A stretch of DNA of 64,000 bases from Malaya genurostris (Eukaryota > Arthropoda > Insecta > Diptera > Culicidae): NCBI RefSeq assembly GCF_030247185.1, contig NC_080572.1, positions 38,293,383-38,357,382 of the forward strand, given 5' to 3'. Below are positions 9,746 to 21,184 of the stretch, in pieces. The notes below the pieces were generated by a model, which saw nothing but the letters and a program-made list of their open reading frames with translations, was not told where the DNA came from and did not search any database. Both the position numbers and the translations under genes were made by a program. Each line of letters starts with the position of its first letter. The first letter of the stretch is position 1.

Positions 9746-12700
9746 AAATCTCGATCTGTGATTCAACATCTAAATATCATCTGAGACTCATCTCCCTTTT
9801 GATTATCTCTTCAGCGATATTTATCTGGGTGAAAATTCGTCATCAGCTATATGCATAGTTGTAACATTTATTCATTTTAGTTAGTTTTTCGCAAGGAATG
9901 TCATCTAGGCTGTTTTTGATTAAGTTGGTAATTTTCAGCCGAAATTAAGTGGCGGCAGGCCAGAAGCAAGTAAATATCGTAACAAAATACGAATCTCGAT
10001 CTGTGATTCAACATCGAAATATCATCTGGGACTCTTCTCTCTTTTTCTGATCATGATTTTCCCAACACTGAATATGACTTACTTTTGAACGTATCGGATA
10101 CGGCCGTAAACAAGAATGAGGGTGATTATCGAATCGAGTTTTAGTTTTTTATAAATGTGATACTGATACCAAATAGCTTTGTTGATGTGACGCGAAAGAT
10201 GACTGGGCTATAATAATAATTGTCCCATAATTGTGCAATACTATAGTATATTTGTCCCATAATTTTGCAATGGCGTAGATGAACTGAAGATTGAGTTTTC
10301 TATAAGCTGACAAGATCTGAAGTCAATGTATCGAACAAAGACAACATATTACACTCTAACTTATGGTTTGCGTATATGAGATGACCAATTGAACTGAGTT
10401 AAATGGGAGTAACGTTACCCTATATAGGATATGGCACAATTTTGCATAGAATGGCAGTGGACTGGGCATGTAGATTGGGATGAGAGGCCAACCAAAATAG
10501 AGTTTTTCAGACAATCTGCAAAAGGTCGTCGATCTATAAGTCGTGACTTGAAATCGCATCGCAATTCGTTCGGCCATATTCGGGAGACGGGGTGAGACCA
10601 CGGAAATGAAATGAATACTTGCCAGTAAATGTTACTTTTCTTCGCAAAGCAAAACGACGGCTTTTGTGATATAATGATAACCTTTATTTCTTGTAAAATA
10701 TTTCCCGGTATATGTACACAGTTTTGTTACAATTTCAGCAGAGATACATCTTTCTCTTCAAGTACGATTTGACTAAATATCGATTGTATACTAGATTGAT
10801 TTTTTTAATCTTCCTTTTTTTTATCCATTTTCATGCATGTAATCAAACATCAAACCGATAGGAAAACTCAATCGCTATCTCTGAACTGCGGTTGCACAAT
10901 TCGACGAGTGAACGGTGACTGTTCGAAAAGAATGCGATTGGAACTGTGTAGAAAAATCAAACAGTTTGTCGTTCCGTTTAATTCATCTACTTGATCAATT
11001 GATCCTTGATCTAGTTGTTAATTCGATCTTGTATACTACGTTTTCTATCAACAAGCTGCCTAGGATAAATATGCTAATTTAAATCATAACATCAAAGCGG
11101 CAGAGATGATAAATAATTTTATTAACTGATGTCCCTATAGAGCTAAATAATTCAATGTGCTAGAGTTTTTAAGTATGCCATTTTGTCGTTTCGTGATTAA
11201 TCACTACGTGAGAGATCACTTCTATGCTGAACCAACGGCACTAGGACACGATATTTAAAAATTTTTAAATATGGTCGTTTGCTGCTAACTGAATTCTTGA
11301 CCAACACCACGAATGCTTCACAATTTTGTATAAGTTAATGTTCCCTTACTAGAGATCTTCAATACTCTTTTAAGAAAGTCGGAGAGGCGTGCAGCAGCTG
11401 TCAATTAAAAACTACCTTAAGATGCGCTATATGCACGAGGTGCTGCTGTGCTCTCAAAATTTTACCTAATTTGATGTCTACTAGCTTCCACCAAGTGTGC
11501 ACATAAATACGGTTTGTTGGAATAATGTGCTTCGCGTACTAGATCGTTCCTGCAAGTTGAAGAAGACGTTCGTTTGAATTTCATCTCGGGGTGATACCTA
11601 GCGTAAGGTTGATTAGACGCAAGGAATGTGACAGACAAGAACCCCGTGAAGGCTGGAAAGTTGTTGAGTCTATTGGTCACTTTATTGATACATTTCAATT
11701 TTTCCCGTTCTTTCCATCGTTGTTAGGGCAGGATCATTTCGACGGAAGGGTTATTTCGCCGAATCGTACAATTGTCCTAATATCGCATTGGAATTGATTC
11801 AAATTAAAGACGAATGAAAGATTTTTTCGATAGTAAAATAAGGAATAAATTCATTTCTCCGCGTTCAAATCAGAAATACTCTATTGATTATTTTAATTCT
11901 GGCGATTGACTTTATTAGTTACTAAACATCAAAGCATTTTTTGGCGTATCTACCATGCGAATGTTTGGTGTATCTACCAAGCCGAATGAAAAAATATTGA
12001 GTCGGCAGCCAGCACATAGCTTTTGACGAAATGACCCGCTTCTTAGGTATATTGATTGATCTGTGATTGAAGGGATATTGCAGACGGAGCAAGGTATGTT
12101 TTGAACATTTCTATAAACTGCATATGAGATGAATTGAAGCTTCGTTTCATGAATGGAACTTCGATTTCGATAGCAGCTTGTCGAATATAAAATTCAATTA
12201 TCAAAATGGTTTACAGTATAAGTAGGATTTGATTGAAAACGATTGATTGATCGATATTTTTGTGATGAATCACTAAAGCATATTTTCTTTCGCAAAAATA
12301 AAACGGATCAAATTTTGTTTACTTAGGCTGCGACCCACTTCGGGAATTGTTTTAACTTATAGTTATAATTTAACAGATAATTAGTAATTTGACAACTGGC
12401 TCCTTTTCCTGAAAAATATTTTTCTATTCCGGTTGCTCCCTGTTATAAATAATACATCCCTCGCGACAACTGTTGCCATAGTTATACAGTCTGACAATCT
12501 TCTCGCCTTATAAAATGCAATTATTTACCATTTGAAATTATTTAGACAAATGTTATACCAACTAAAAATTTATTAATTTTGATCAAATATATGTTTTAAC
12601 GAAATAATTTTTAACGATTTATTAATTTTCAGTTGGTTTGACGTGAAGCCGCCATGAGTTCAATTTTTGCAATGACTGAGTGGAAACTTATATTGGAGAA

Positions 12701-12753
12701 GCTAAATGAATGAAAAACTTAACAGAAAAGATGCTTAATTGGAAAAAAGATAC
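9746..12753. other. Intergenic, no gene; scattered repeat fragments
   Basis: A fragment of the 702-bp MITE family lies at about 9920-9995, and a stretch around 10001-10045 duplicates 9750-9800 (both contain CTCGATCTGTGATTCAACAT). About 10352-10425 is an inverted relative of about 60440-60515. From 10.6 to 12.7 kb I see only AT-rich DNA with short spurious frames. Confidence 0.4.
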
Positions 12754-12754
12754 G

Positions 12755-12827
12755 CTCAGAGACAGGACTCGAACCTGCGTTCTTATGTATTCCGTGCATA
12801 CTCGCTACCATTTCGCCACTCTCTGAA
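12755..12827 (-). tRNA. tRNA-like sequence (tRNA pseudogene or SINE head)
   Basis: Seventy-three bases on the minus strand fold as a cloverleaf. The seven-pair acceptor stem is TTCAGAG/CTCTGAG with one wobble. The D stem pairs three of four, the anticodon stem four of five with loop ACGGAAT, and the T arm is GCAGG-TTCGAGT-CCTGT. The B box GGTTCGAGTCC is a perfect fit and a T6 run seven bases downstream (12743-12748) could end Pol III transcription. The nominal anticodon GGA would mean serine, but the long variable arm of tRNA-Ser is missing and the invariant U33 is C. A functional serine tRNA is therefore unlikely. Confidence 0.45.
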
Positions 12828-13181
12828 CCTTGTTACGTTCTACCATGTCTGACTTGGTACGTTCTATCTTGTCTGACTGCGTTTTAGAGTTGTGTCTATA
12901 ACAAGGCAGCTATGTCTAGCAGAATTTTAAATTGAACGCAATGTTTTTTTTTCACCAAGCCAGTTTTGTGTTTATAGTTTATAAAGAAATGAAAGCCTGA
13001 ACACATTTTTTGATCTTTTGCATCCCTGCCTGAAGATATTAGAAATTTTTACCTGGCATCTCTGCTGTTCCGTCACATTGAGTGCACTAAAATCTGTAAA
13101 AAACTTGATGAAACATCTCAGTTTTTAGGAAATATTACGAAAATCTGTAGAAATTGTAATAGGGTAAGATCTTCGGTTGGC

Positions 13182-13751
13182 GGAAGTGTTCGGTAACTTT
13201 TGACAGAAAGCATATAGCGTCATTCCGACAAATGTCATGTGTGTGTAATAGCAACACGTTCTTATTGTACCGAATACCACAGCAAACAGACGCTTGTACT
13301 TTTTTACTGTGCTACCAAATTTTTCGCAACCAAAGTTTTTTTTTGTTATTTTCAAAATGTCTACCACCACCACATTTTTTTCGACAAATCGTGAAAAATC
13401 GTCAGAGATATGCGGAGATACAGAGAGACAACGCATGCCAAAGTTTTGGCCAAACATCTAGCAACTCATACAGCAGATGCTCCGACTAAGAAAAAACGTG
13501 GAAGACCGGCCAAATCATTTTTAGCGAAATTTCTTGGGGTGCCGGTAATCGAACACCTTTTTTAAAATAGCTAAAATTTATCGCTTTACTAAATTGATAA
13601 TAAAGGTTTTTTTTCAATTAAATGAATCAACTTAGTTTCTAAATCAATTGATAGCTAGGGACTTTAGCTTTCCATTGATGTATATATGTCCGCAAAATGT
13701 AAACACAGAATTTACAAGCTTAAAATAAAAAGAAGCCGGTAACCGAACACT
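13182..13751. repeat. Possible element with inverted ends around a small AT-hook frame
   Basis: AGTGTTCGGTAAC at about 13182 is matched by the inverted GTAACCGAACACT at about 13739-13751, and a third version (GGTAATCGAACACC) lies at about 13543. The inverted ends are short and no target duplication is evident, so the boundaries are tentative. Confidence 0.3.
13410..13565 (+). CDS. Small open frame with an AT-hook motif, function unknown
   Basis: An ATG at 13410 opens a 51-residue frame that ends in TAA at 13565. Near its middle is KKKRGRPAKS, a classic AT-hook core (RGRP flanked by basic residues), which binds the minor groove of AT-rich DNA. It is followed by a hydrophobic tail ending GVPVIEHLF. 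A different frame just upstream (ATG at 13356) runs into the same region, so this may be the frame-shifted C-terminal end of a longer transposon or chromatin protein. I do not recognise the family. Confidence 0.22.
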   Translation: MRRYRETTHAKVLAKHLATHTADAPTKKKRGRPAKSFLAKFLGVPVIEHLF

Positions 13752-14667
13752 CTCCCCCGCAATCTTGCAACAAAGATTTAGAGCTTTTGTTAAAATCATT
13801 TCTTTGTAATTGATTTTTCAACATATCCGTCAAATTCAAAACCCTAACAATACATAAAAATACATTCTCCGTCAAAGTAAGTCTATCGTATGGTTTTTAT
13901 TTTTCAATTATTATATTATTTGTTATCAACTTTCCATCGATAGACAATAATTATCAAAATGCTGAAATTTTAATCAAGAGTCAAAATTATTCCCGAAATC
14001 TATCACAACTAGTTACTAACTTTAACATTTGAATCATTTTTGAGTTGAACACCCCCCAACCTTCACGAAGCTCATGTGAATCTGAACGTAGAAGCGAGAG
14101 ACAAGTTTTTAGAAACATCTAATCTGTATGCCAGTACCAATTCAATTTGATTATTATCATTTTTAAAACAATTTAATTTATACAAATTTTGATTATTGTC
14201 ATGCTTTAAATCTGATTCTGCACAGCGCTAGTATTCCTGTATTTGTTATCTTCTCTGGTTTCTCGCACACTACCCCTTCGGAAAAGCTCTTTCGGGTTTT
14301 CCATGACTTCAAATCGAAACTTTTACTTTATCTTCGATCTTAACCAAATGTAATACAATTATGGCACTTACAATTCTATATTTCACAATTAATTGATTAA
14401 TGCAATCCTACACACATCGAAAAACTCAACCTGCAAAAAAAAATCTAAAACACAATGGCAGTTTGCTTCTGTTTTTTTGTTTGCAGTGTGCACAGTACAA
14501 CACGTGAAGGAAAAGCATGCAATCAGGGGTTAGCTTTTGTCGCCTTGTGGTGGTCGTCGCTACCGAGTATTTGCATTCGCAAAACTTGAATATCTCATCG
14601 GCCAACGACCGTCACCGTCGTCCGACGTGAACACTGCCACCAGCTTCGCCACTCGTCGGAGGAGTTG
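13752..14667. other. 3' flank / probable 3' UTR of the P5B-ATPase gene
   Basis: No separate gene. On the minus strand, downstream of the ATPase stop, a possible AATAAA signal lies at about 13897-13902, which would give a 3' UTR of roughly 750 bp. This is a guess from one hexamer in AT-rich DNA. Confidence 0.35.
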
Positions 14668-17600
14668 TCAGTAATCATATTTCTCGCTGGACCAGCCAAG
14701 CACCGTTTTGAAATCACTCGGCATTTGAACCTCACTGCGAAAGTTGTGCTGGATCATTAAGTACTTGCGCCGGGACTTGGCAATGTTGTGCCATCGGTAG
14801 CGCAGCTTTTTGAACGCCAGGATGTCGATGATGTACTTTTCGATGAATAGTGCTATCAAAAAGTTGGCGAATCCATAACCGACCAGGTAGACTCGGAAAA
14901 TAATGTCCTCTTCGGGTATGACCAATTGGAATAGATCACTGAGCCACACCGGAGGATATACCGTCAGGATGATGGATATGATTGTGTTGATTATGATGCT
15001 AGCCAAAAACCCGTAGTTAGAGAAAATTGATCTGCGATAGGGTGCTCCTTTGGAGAAAACTATAGCTAGGATGATATACTGGTAACAGGAGATGCAGAAT
15101 ATAGCGTAGTTTTCGTAGCATCCAAGGTCATTGAGGGCCAACTCTTCAGTATAATTGAATGGTGTAAACCAGGGTTGAGCTTGTATGTGGTACCAGCCAG
15201 CAACCTGAAAACCTAGAGCCACGATAAGATGTAGAGCCAGGGAAAGCAACGGACTCAACGATATCAACGAGTTTGACGGAACTTGCTTGACTAGTGGACC
15301 ATCGTATGAGGAGGTCTTTCCAAAGAAGAACGCTACTACCGATATGATGAAGAGATCAATATAAAGATACTCGAAATCTGTTAAATTCGAATCGATTGAA
15401 TAGAGGATTAATACCGATGCAAATTGAACCAGTGAATAGGCGGCCATGTATTTGAAGATTCCGAATGAAGTAACCAGCGCAGCGCGTCCCTCCTTGATAA
15501 CCGTCGGTACACAGGCGATCGTTGGTTTTTTCGATGTAAATGGAGATGCGACCGAACTTTCCGCTTCCGATAAAGAAATTCCCGTATGTGCAGCTTTCAA
15601 TGCTCCACAGTCATTGGCTCCGTCACCGCACATGGCTACGTAATATCCCAGATTTTGAAGGTCACTTATTAAATGTTGTTTCTGATCTGGAGACATTCTT
15701 GCAAATACGGTTCCGAAAGTTAAAATAGTAGGCACCACCTCCGGGAAGTGTTCCTTGATGACAGCCCATGTTTTCCCGGTCAAAGCGAATCTAAATGAAG
15801 CTCCTTTTGCCGTCACATCAACTGTCACAGATGTATCCTTTTCCTCCTCGATTGTGATATGATGGCCATCCTTTTCAAAACCACTCAACTGCGTTGACAA
15901 CGTGCATGTATCGATAGTTTCGCAGCTGCTTACACTATTCGATTGGGTCATGAGTGTATAGTTTCCGTTTCGCTTATCCCCCCCGCTAACCTTGTTATCG
16001 TTCAGGATATCTGACTGAGTAAGCGGATTTTGACCGGTCACATCGTAAGTCAAAAAATACTTGCCAGAACTGTTCTTGTCCAAATGCGCCGTCAGTGTTA
16101 CCAGGCTTTGCCCGGGCATAACCATTCCACAGTCATGCGCCACACTGCCCGCCGTCAATAAGTTATCCCCCGTTACCATAACGCAACGAATGTTGGCCTT
16201 ATTCAAACTCTCAATCACTTCTTCCGTGTCCGCTTTGAGCCGATTTTCCAATATCACAAAGCCCAAAAATTCCAAGTCACACTCAATCTTCTCCCGCGAT
16301 ACCTTCTGGATCTTCGAATAGTTCATCTTTTTGTCTAACGATTTGTAGGCAATTGCAATTATCCGATAGCCTTGATGGGCGTAGTACCCGAGCTTACTAG
16401 TAAAATCTTCCGGAATACTCGCCGGTTTACACAAACTGTTGATCATTTCGGGTGAACCTTTGACGTACACGTTGAAATGATTATCCGACAACTTCCTAGT
16501 GATAACCGACATTCGCTGCAGTGCACTAGTGAAAGAAAACTCCCGCACAATACCGATATCGTTGGAATTGTCGTATGCGACATCGAGCTCCAAGCTCGTG
16601 TTATTGTCCGGATCTACCCTCGGAGGCTTAACGATCGTCGGGAACAATAAATCATACTTGGTTTCATCGGAAACGTTTGCCTCTTCCAGTATCCAACCCG
16701 TAGATTCGAATATCTTCAAATCGAGCGGATCTCCACGCATCTCCCCGTTAACGAAGGTTATCGAATGACACGTGACCATACCACTCAACAGGTGCTCAGT
16801 AATTGGCAATCTGGTAACCTGTGTCAGCGGGATCTGGAAACAGTTCGTAGTATCCTTGGGTAATACGCCCCACATGTCGAGTCCGTCTTCAGTGAGTGTT
16901 CCCGTCTTGTCGAAACATACGCAATCGATACTGCCGGAAACATTGATTGCCCGGGGTGAAACGCAATAAATGTTGTTCTTCTTCAAACGCTTCTGAGCAT
17001 ACATTCTCCCAACGGTCATTGCAGCCGGCAATGCCGGAGGAACAGCAATTGTGATGAGATCCAGTGATTCGACAATAATTTTCAGAGCAGTTATTCCACG
17101 CAGTACCTTCGTAATGACCGTGTAGAGGAAACCACATCCGGCGACAAAGGCTAGCACCATGATAAATTTGTATGAATCCTTTTCGAATTTATAATCCACT
17201 GGAGGAGGATAAAGAATTGATCGAATCAGACCACCTTTAGCGGTAATATTCCCCGTGTTTATGACTTTCACCAAAACCTTCTCACTGCCAATGTATCGTG
17301 TTTGGATGATTTTTGTTCCGCAGAACAAAGTATGTCGAGCGTGTTCTTTCTTATCGTAGTACAGATCACGCTTCAAGGGTAATGGAGTTTTCGTTACCGG
17401 AACACTTTCTCCGGTCAGCATCGATTCATCGAGAATACAGTTTCCCGAAATCAAAACTGCATCGCATTGCATCGTACATCCGTTAGCTGGAATCTCCACG
17501 ATGTCGCCTGGAACCAGGAGGCGCGTTTCTGTTTGCTCCGGCTCGCAGTCATCTCGCAAAACCGTTGCCGTATCACTGCTCTTCACCGTTGAATACAGAG

Positions 17601-18124
17601 CTTTCTGATTTTTCTGCGTTTGAATTATGGATAGCGAAATCCCGAAGGCACTCATTAGTAGAATAACCGTAGCGTAGTAGTAGTAATCGTACGCGAACCA
17701 CAAGCACACGGAAAAAATTTGAAACACATAGAAAGGATTCAGGACCTCCAGAAACAGAAGCGTAAGTACACCCCGAAGCGGAATCAATATCTCGTTGCTA
17801 CCATACACCAGTCGGCGGATGCTTTGCTCGTACAGCGACAGGCCTTTGTTGTGATGCAGTACCACACTCGGCACGTCTACATCCAATCCCGTTAGCTTCA
17901 GGAAGCGCTTCGATTCACTGTTCCAGATGTAACGCAGTTTCTTGCACGTGAAAAAGCGGATCGAACTCACATGTTCGAACTTTCCTCCCCGTCGATGGAA
18001 TGCCACCTGAAATGGATTGCACAGGTTGAAGAATTCGACCCGGTTGGTGATTCCAATTTGCTGCAACTCTTTGATGATGTTTTCGCCGTTCGGGGAAATT
18101 TTTTTACCATCGGAGATAAGTTCT
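14668..18124 (-). CDS. ATP13A3: P5B-type cation/polyamine-transporting ATPase (ATP13A family), main exon
   Basis: This single 3,457-bp exon encodes the last 1,151 residues of a predicted 1,322-residue P5B ATPase; its acceptor (TTACAG) lies just above 18124 and completes Lys171. ATP13A2/3-type pumps are known to export polyamines from endolysosomes using ATP. Positions in the spliced protein are: actuator TGES at about 408-411; the P5B signature PPALPAAMTVG from about 533 in M4; the phosphorylated Asp in DKTGT at about 576; KGSPE at about 728; TGDN at about 822; and the hinge GDGANDC at about 1004-1010. Several hydrophobic segments follow, matching M5-M10. PPALP rather than PPELP separates it from the P5A group. 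About 95 residues between TGDN and the hinge (from about 840 to 950) look like a variable insert. All catalytic residues are present and there is no stop, so the gene looks intact. The paralogue symbol is by family resemblance. Confidence 0.95.
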
Positions 18125-19338
18125 CTGTAATGGGAAAGAAGGGAGAAAATATTTGGAATTAGATTTAATACCGTTTGTAGTACAATGGTAAAGTTGGGAT
18201 GGAGCAAAAATTTGATAGAAAAGTGCGTCATCCACAATATTGACGCTGTAAAACAAATTCTGAGAACGAAGTATGAATTGTCAAGTTATTTGCACTTTTA
18301 TAAAATAAGTACTCTATTGTTCATGGACCTTAATGTTGAAAAATCTTCCATGGGGTGTGTTTAAAACCCCCCTCCTGCGCACGCGTCTGCAATGGTACAT
18401 TAAAAATTTTGTTCGATTTATGTCGTATATGAACCGATTTGTTTTATAATTAGTTGCAATGTTAAGGGTGTAGTCTTGATAACCATTGGTGAAAAACTCT
18501 AATATTTGTTTGGCGCAGTCTTCTCTTGATGCCAATACGGTAATCGGTTGATGCCAAGTCCGGACTATGTGGTAGATGCATCGAAACTTCTCAACCAAAC
18601 TCTCGGAGTTTCTGACAAGTCACTAGAGACAGTTCGCTTACAATACAGTCTAGTGAACAATAAGACAAATCAGAGAAAAGTAAAACTAAAGAACGATAAG
18701 CATATGCAGTGTCGGTTGCACGATCAAGGTCGTTTGTCACAAACTTCATAAAGAGCAATATTCGCCCTTCACCAAGCGAAATTAAAATCTTACTGATGAA
18801 AAAAAGGCACAATTGACATTAAAATACATAATGTTCTTTTCCAATTACGAAGCAGGATTGGCAAAAGTCGCGCCATTGTTCTATTAAAAAACAAATGGCT
18901 AAGTACGATGAGGTTCTTTCTATCGAGAAAGAAGTGAGGAAGATTTAATTTTCTCTAGAGTAAGCAATGCAATTCGTGTATTATTTATTACGTTTAGAGA
19001 TATCTAATCGTTCTTATGTGGTTTTTGGTAGCGAAAGTACCTAAATCTAATCACGAGGTTGAATTTTTAAACTAAATTTTAAATCTAAAACCAGTTCTAG
19101 AATCTAATCCAAAACTCAGTGCATGTTGCTGCTGCTGTTATTGGGAGTACAAATTAGTTCGTTTCGTTTTTTAGGGTCAAAACAGCATTTCAAAATAAAA
19201 AGAATTTTAAGATTAATCGTCCATCGCTAGTTACTACTTTTTTTCCCACCTCTCAGGCGGTTTTCGAATTCCATTTCGAAAAAATATCTCGTCTTTTGAG
19301 TTTGAAACCAATTTTCGATTTCTGCAAAACAAGTAAAA

Positions 19339-19676
19339 GACTATTCACATATATCCGGTCCGGTTCAGTGCCGACACTACACCGTGCACGGATACTGATA
19401 TTATTTCATTCGTTTTCTATGCGCGCATTTACACCTATCCGGCACCGTACCGTTTCAGTGCAGCTCGCCGTCAGTGTAGCGTCCGTCCGGCAAACACAAA
19501 TTCGTCGTCACCGATATTATTTTATTTTCACTGAAGTCGGTATGTCACTGCATTTGCTGTGGCGGAACGGATACAGTACGGATACAGAACGGAAGGATTC
19601 CGACAAAAAAGAACACTGACGGCGCACTGAAGGCACATTCACTGAACTGTCACGGAACTGAAATGTGTGAATAGTC
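19339..19676. mobile_element. 338-bp MITE with short TIRs
   Basis: GACTATTCACA at 19339 and its inverted copy at 19666-19676 bound a relatively GC-rich stretch full of short ACGG/CCGT motifs. No target duplication is obvious. It abuts the truncated end of the mariner fragment at 19681 and may have inserted into it. Confidence 0.5.
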
Positions 19677-19680
19677 CTCA

Positions 19681-19958
19681 AACCAGATCGTACAGCATCC
19701 GTCGGAACAACCAGTAAACAGAAGAAGCAATGTCAGGAGAATACGGCGGATGCGGCAAAATATCCCACTTGAGCGTTTTTAAATATTTTTTCACGACTTT
19801 CGCGATTATTCTGCATTCTTGAAAAGTCGAAACCATGGTTTATCAGTTGGAGCATTATCACCATAAACATCCACAAGCATTTGATGTGCTTCAGCTGCGC
19901 TTTTCTTCCAATCAAAACAGAAAATTAAAACTTCCCGCAAATGCTGGTTAGTTAACAT
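19681..19958 (-). pseudogene. Mariner transposase remnant with central deletion
   Basis: From the minus strand, residues starting at 19958 (MLTNQHLREVL, then KKSAAEAHQMLVDVYGDNAP) match the mariner N-terminal helix-turn-helix. The frame then breaks and the sequence resumes in the C-terminal part with KTLKWDILPHPPYSPDIA and WLFRRMLYDLV. Roughly two hundred central residues with the first two catalytic Asp are gone, and the third catalytic Asp (normally SD before the LF motif) reads SV. Confidence 0.8.
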
Positions 19959-20498
19959 AAATTGCTCATAATTAACACAGTGGAAATAAAGGTTACAAAA
20001 AACTGACAGCAATATGAAGTTAATATTAATAACAGATGTTTAACCTCTTGACGAATTGCTTGGATTTTCGTCAAACGTAAAGTTCATTTTTTAGAGTGTG
20101 GAGAAATAATTACGTTGTCGCATTCACTACAACTCGAGATAATCACGAATAAGTTTCAGTCATTCTTTCACAAGGCGAATTTCGAAAAGGTACCCCATAG
20201 TAAAGTAAGATGTATTCACGTCAAAAAAAACTTTTTAATCTAGTGGTGTGATACTTCCTTTCTCTTGTCATTCAAACAATCCCATTAAAACATTTTTTTT
20301 CATGCAGGGATTTTTGTTTCAATTTCTTCTCATTTCGCCTTCAGCTCATCAGCAGTTCTAATGGAACCGAAGATAAGATAGGGCACCCAGCAGTGAAATA
20401 TTCTTAAAAGGTCAAAAAATTGTGTGTACTTTTCGTCTGCTTAGCGGTTCAAATTGAACTGTTAGGCGGAGATGGCGGTTCAATTTAAATTGCTTCAA

Positions 20499-20509
20499 TC
20501 ACTGATGAG
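20499..20509. repeat. 5' target-site duplication of the LINE
   Basis: TCACTGATGAG here is repeated at 26545-26555 on the other side of the LINE; with the preceding AA the match is 13 bp, though those two bases may belong to the poly(A) tail. Confidence 0.85.
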
Positions 20510-21184
20510 TCATTCAGTAATAGCCGTTCAACCGAGAAGGTTGTGTATAGAAGCGTACAGTTTAACAACGCTGGTTAGTTTACACGCGTTAAATACGACA
20601 ACGGTTGAACTACAGGTAGAGACCTGTTGGCAGCAGCCGTTAAAACGTATAGTCGTGCTGCATAAGAGAGCCCTAGTGCTGGGCCAAGCTGGTGAAGGAA
20701 ACAACAAAGGGCGTTTCCCAAGCTCTACCCAGGCCACAATACACAGCCACAAGTGCTGAGCAAGAGAGTGCAAAGACACATCGAAGAAGGAGAGTGCAAA
20801 GGCACATAGAAGCAGGAGAGTGCAAAGGCACACCGGTGCGAAGGCACTTCGGTGCAGAAGCATATCGGTGCGGAGCACAAGGAAGAAGGAGACAAGACAA
20901 CTCGGTCTTTCCACTGTCATACAACACGCAGGTATACACCGGTGACCTGCGCTGGTTACAGCTGGCGAAGACAAAAGTAAATCGGAAATCGAGTGGTTCT
21001 TGATGTCAGGTAGCAGTAGCATCACATCCAACAAGAACATCTAGAGCAACGAGAATCTACACGGCAGTGCAACGGAGATAGACAACAATTTCAAGATAGA
21101 AGTTTTTTCTTTTCCTTTTTGATTGAGTACTGTGTAGTGTTGGTTTCATTTTTTATTTAAAGTTTGATTAAAAATTTTAATGTG
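20510..21184 (+). promoter_or_regulatory. LINE 5' UTR with presumed internal promoter
   Basis: Begins TCATTCAGT right after the target duplication. Elements of this class start transcription at their own first base from an internal Pol II promoter (family knowledge). Around 20765-20885 short units with the core GTGCAAAGGCAC or GGTGC are repeated imperfectly, which could be regulatory or simply slippage. Confidence 0.6.

Noticed and set aside
18314..18598. 94-codon minus-strand frame just upstream of the ATPase main exon
   Set aside because: Looks somewhat protein-like but I could not match it to any family, and it is inside the intron with no splice evidence.
20528..21040. Cys/Leu-rich 170-codon minus-strand frame
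   Set aside because: Antisense to the repetitive LINE 5' UTR; no recognisable domain.
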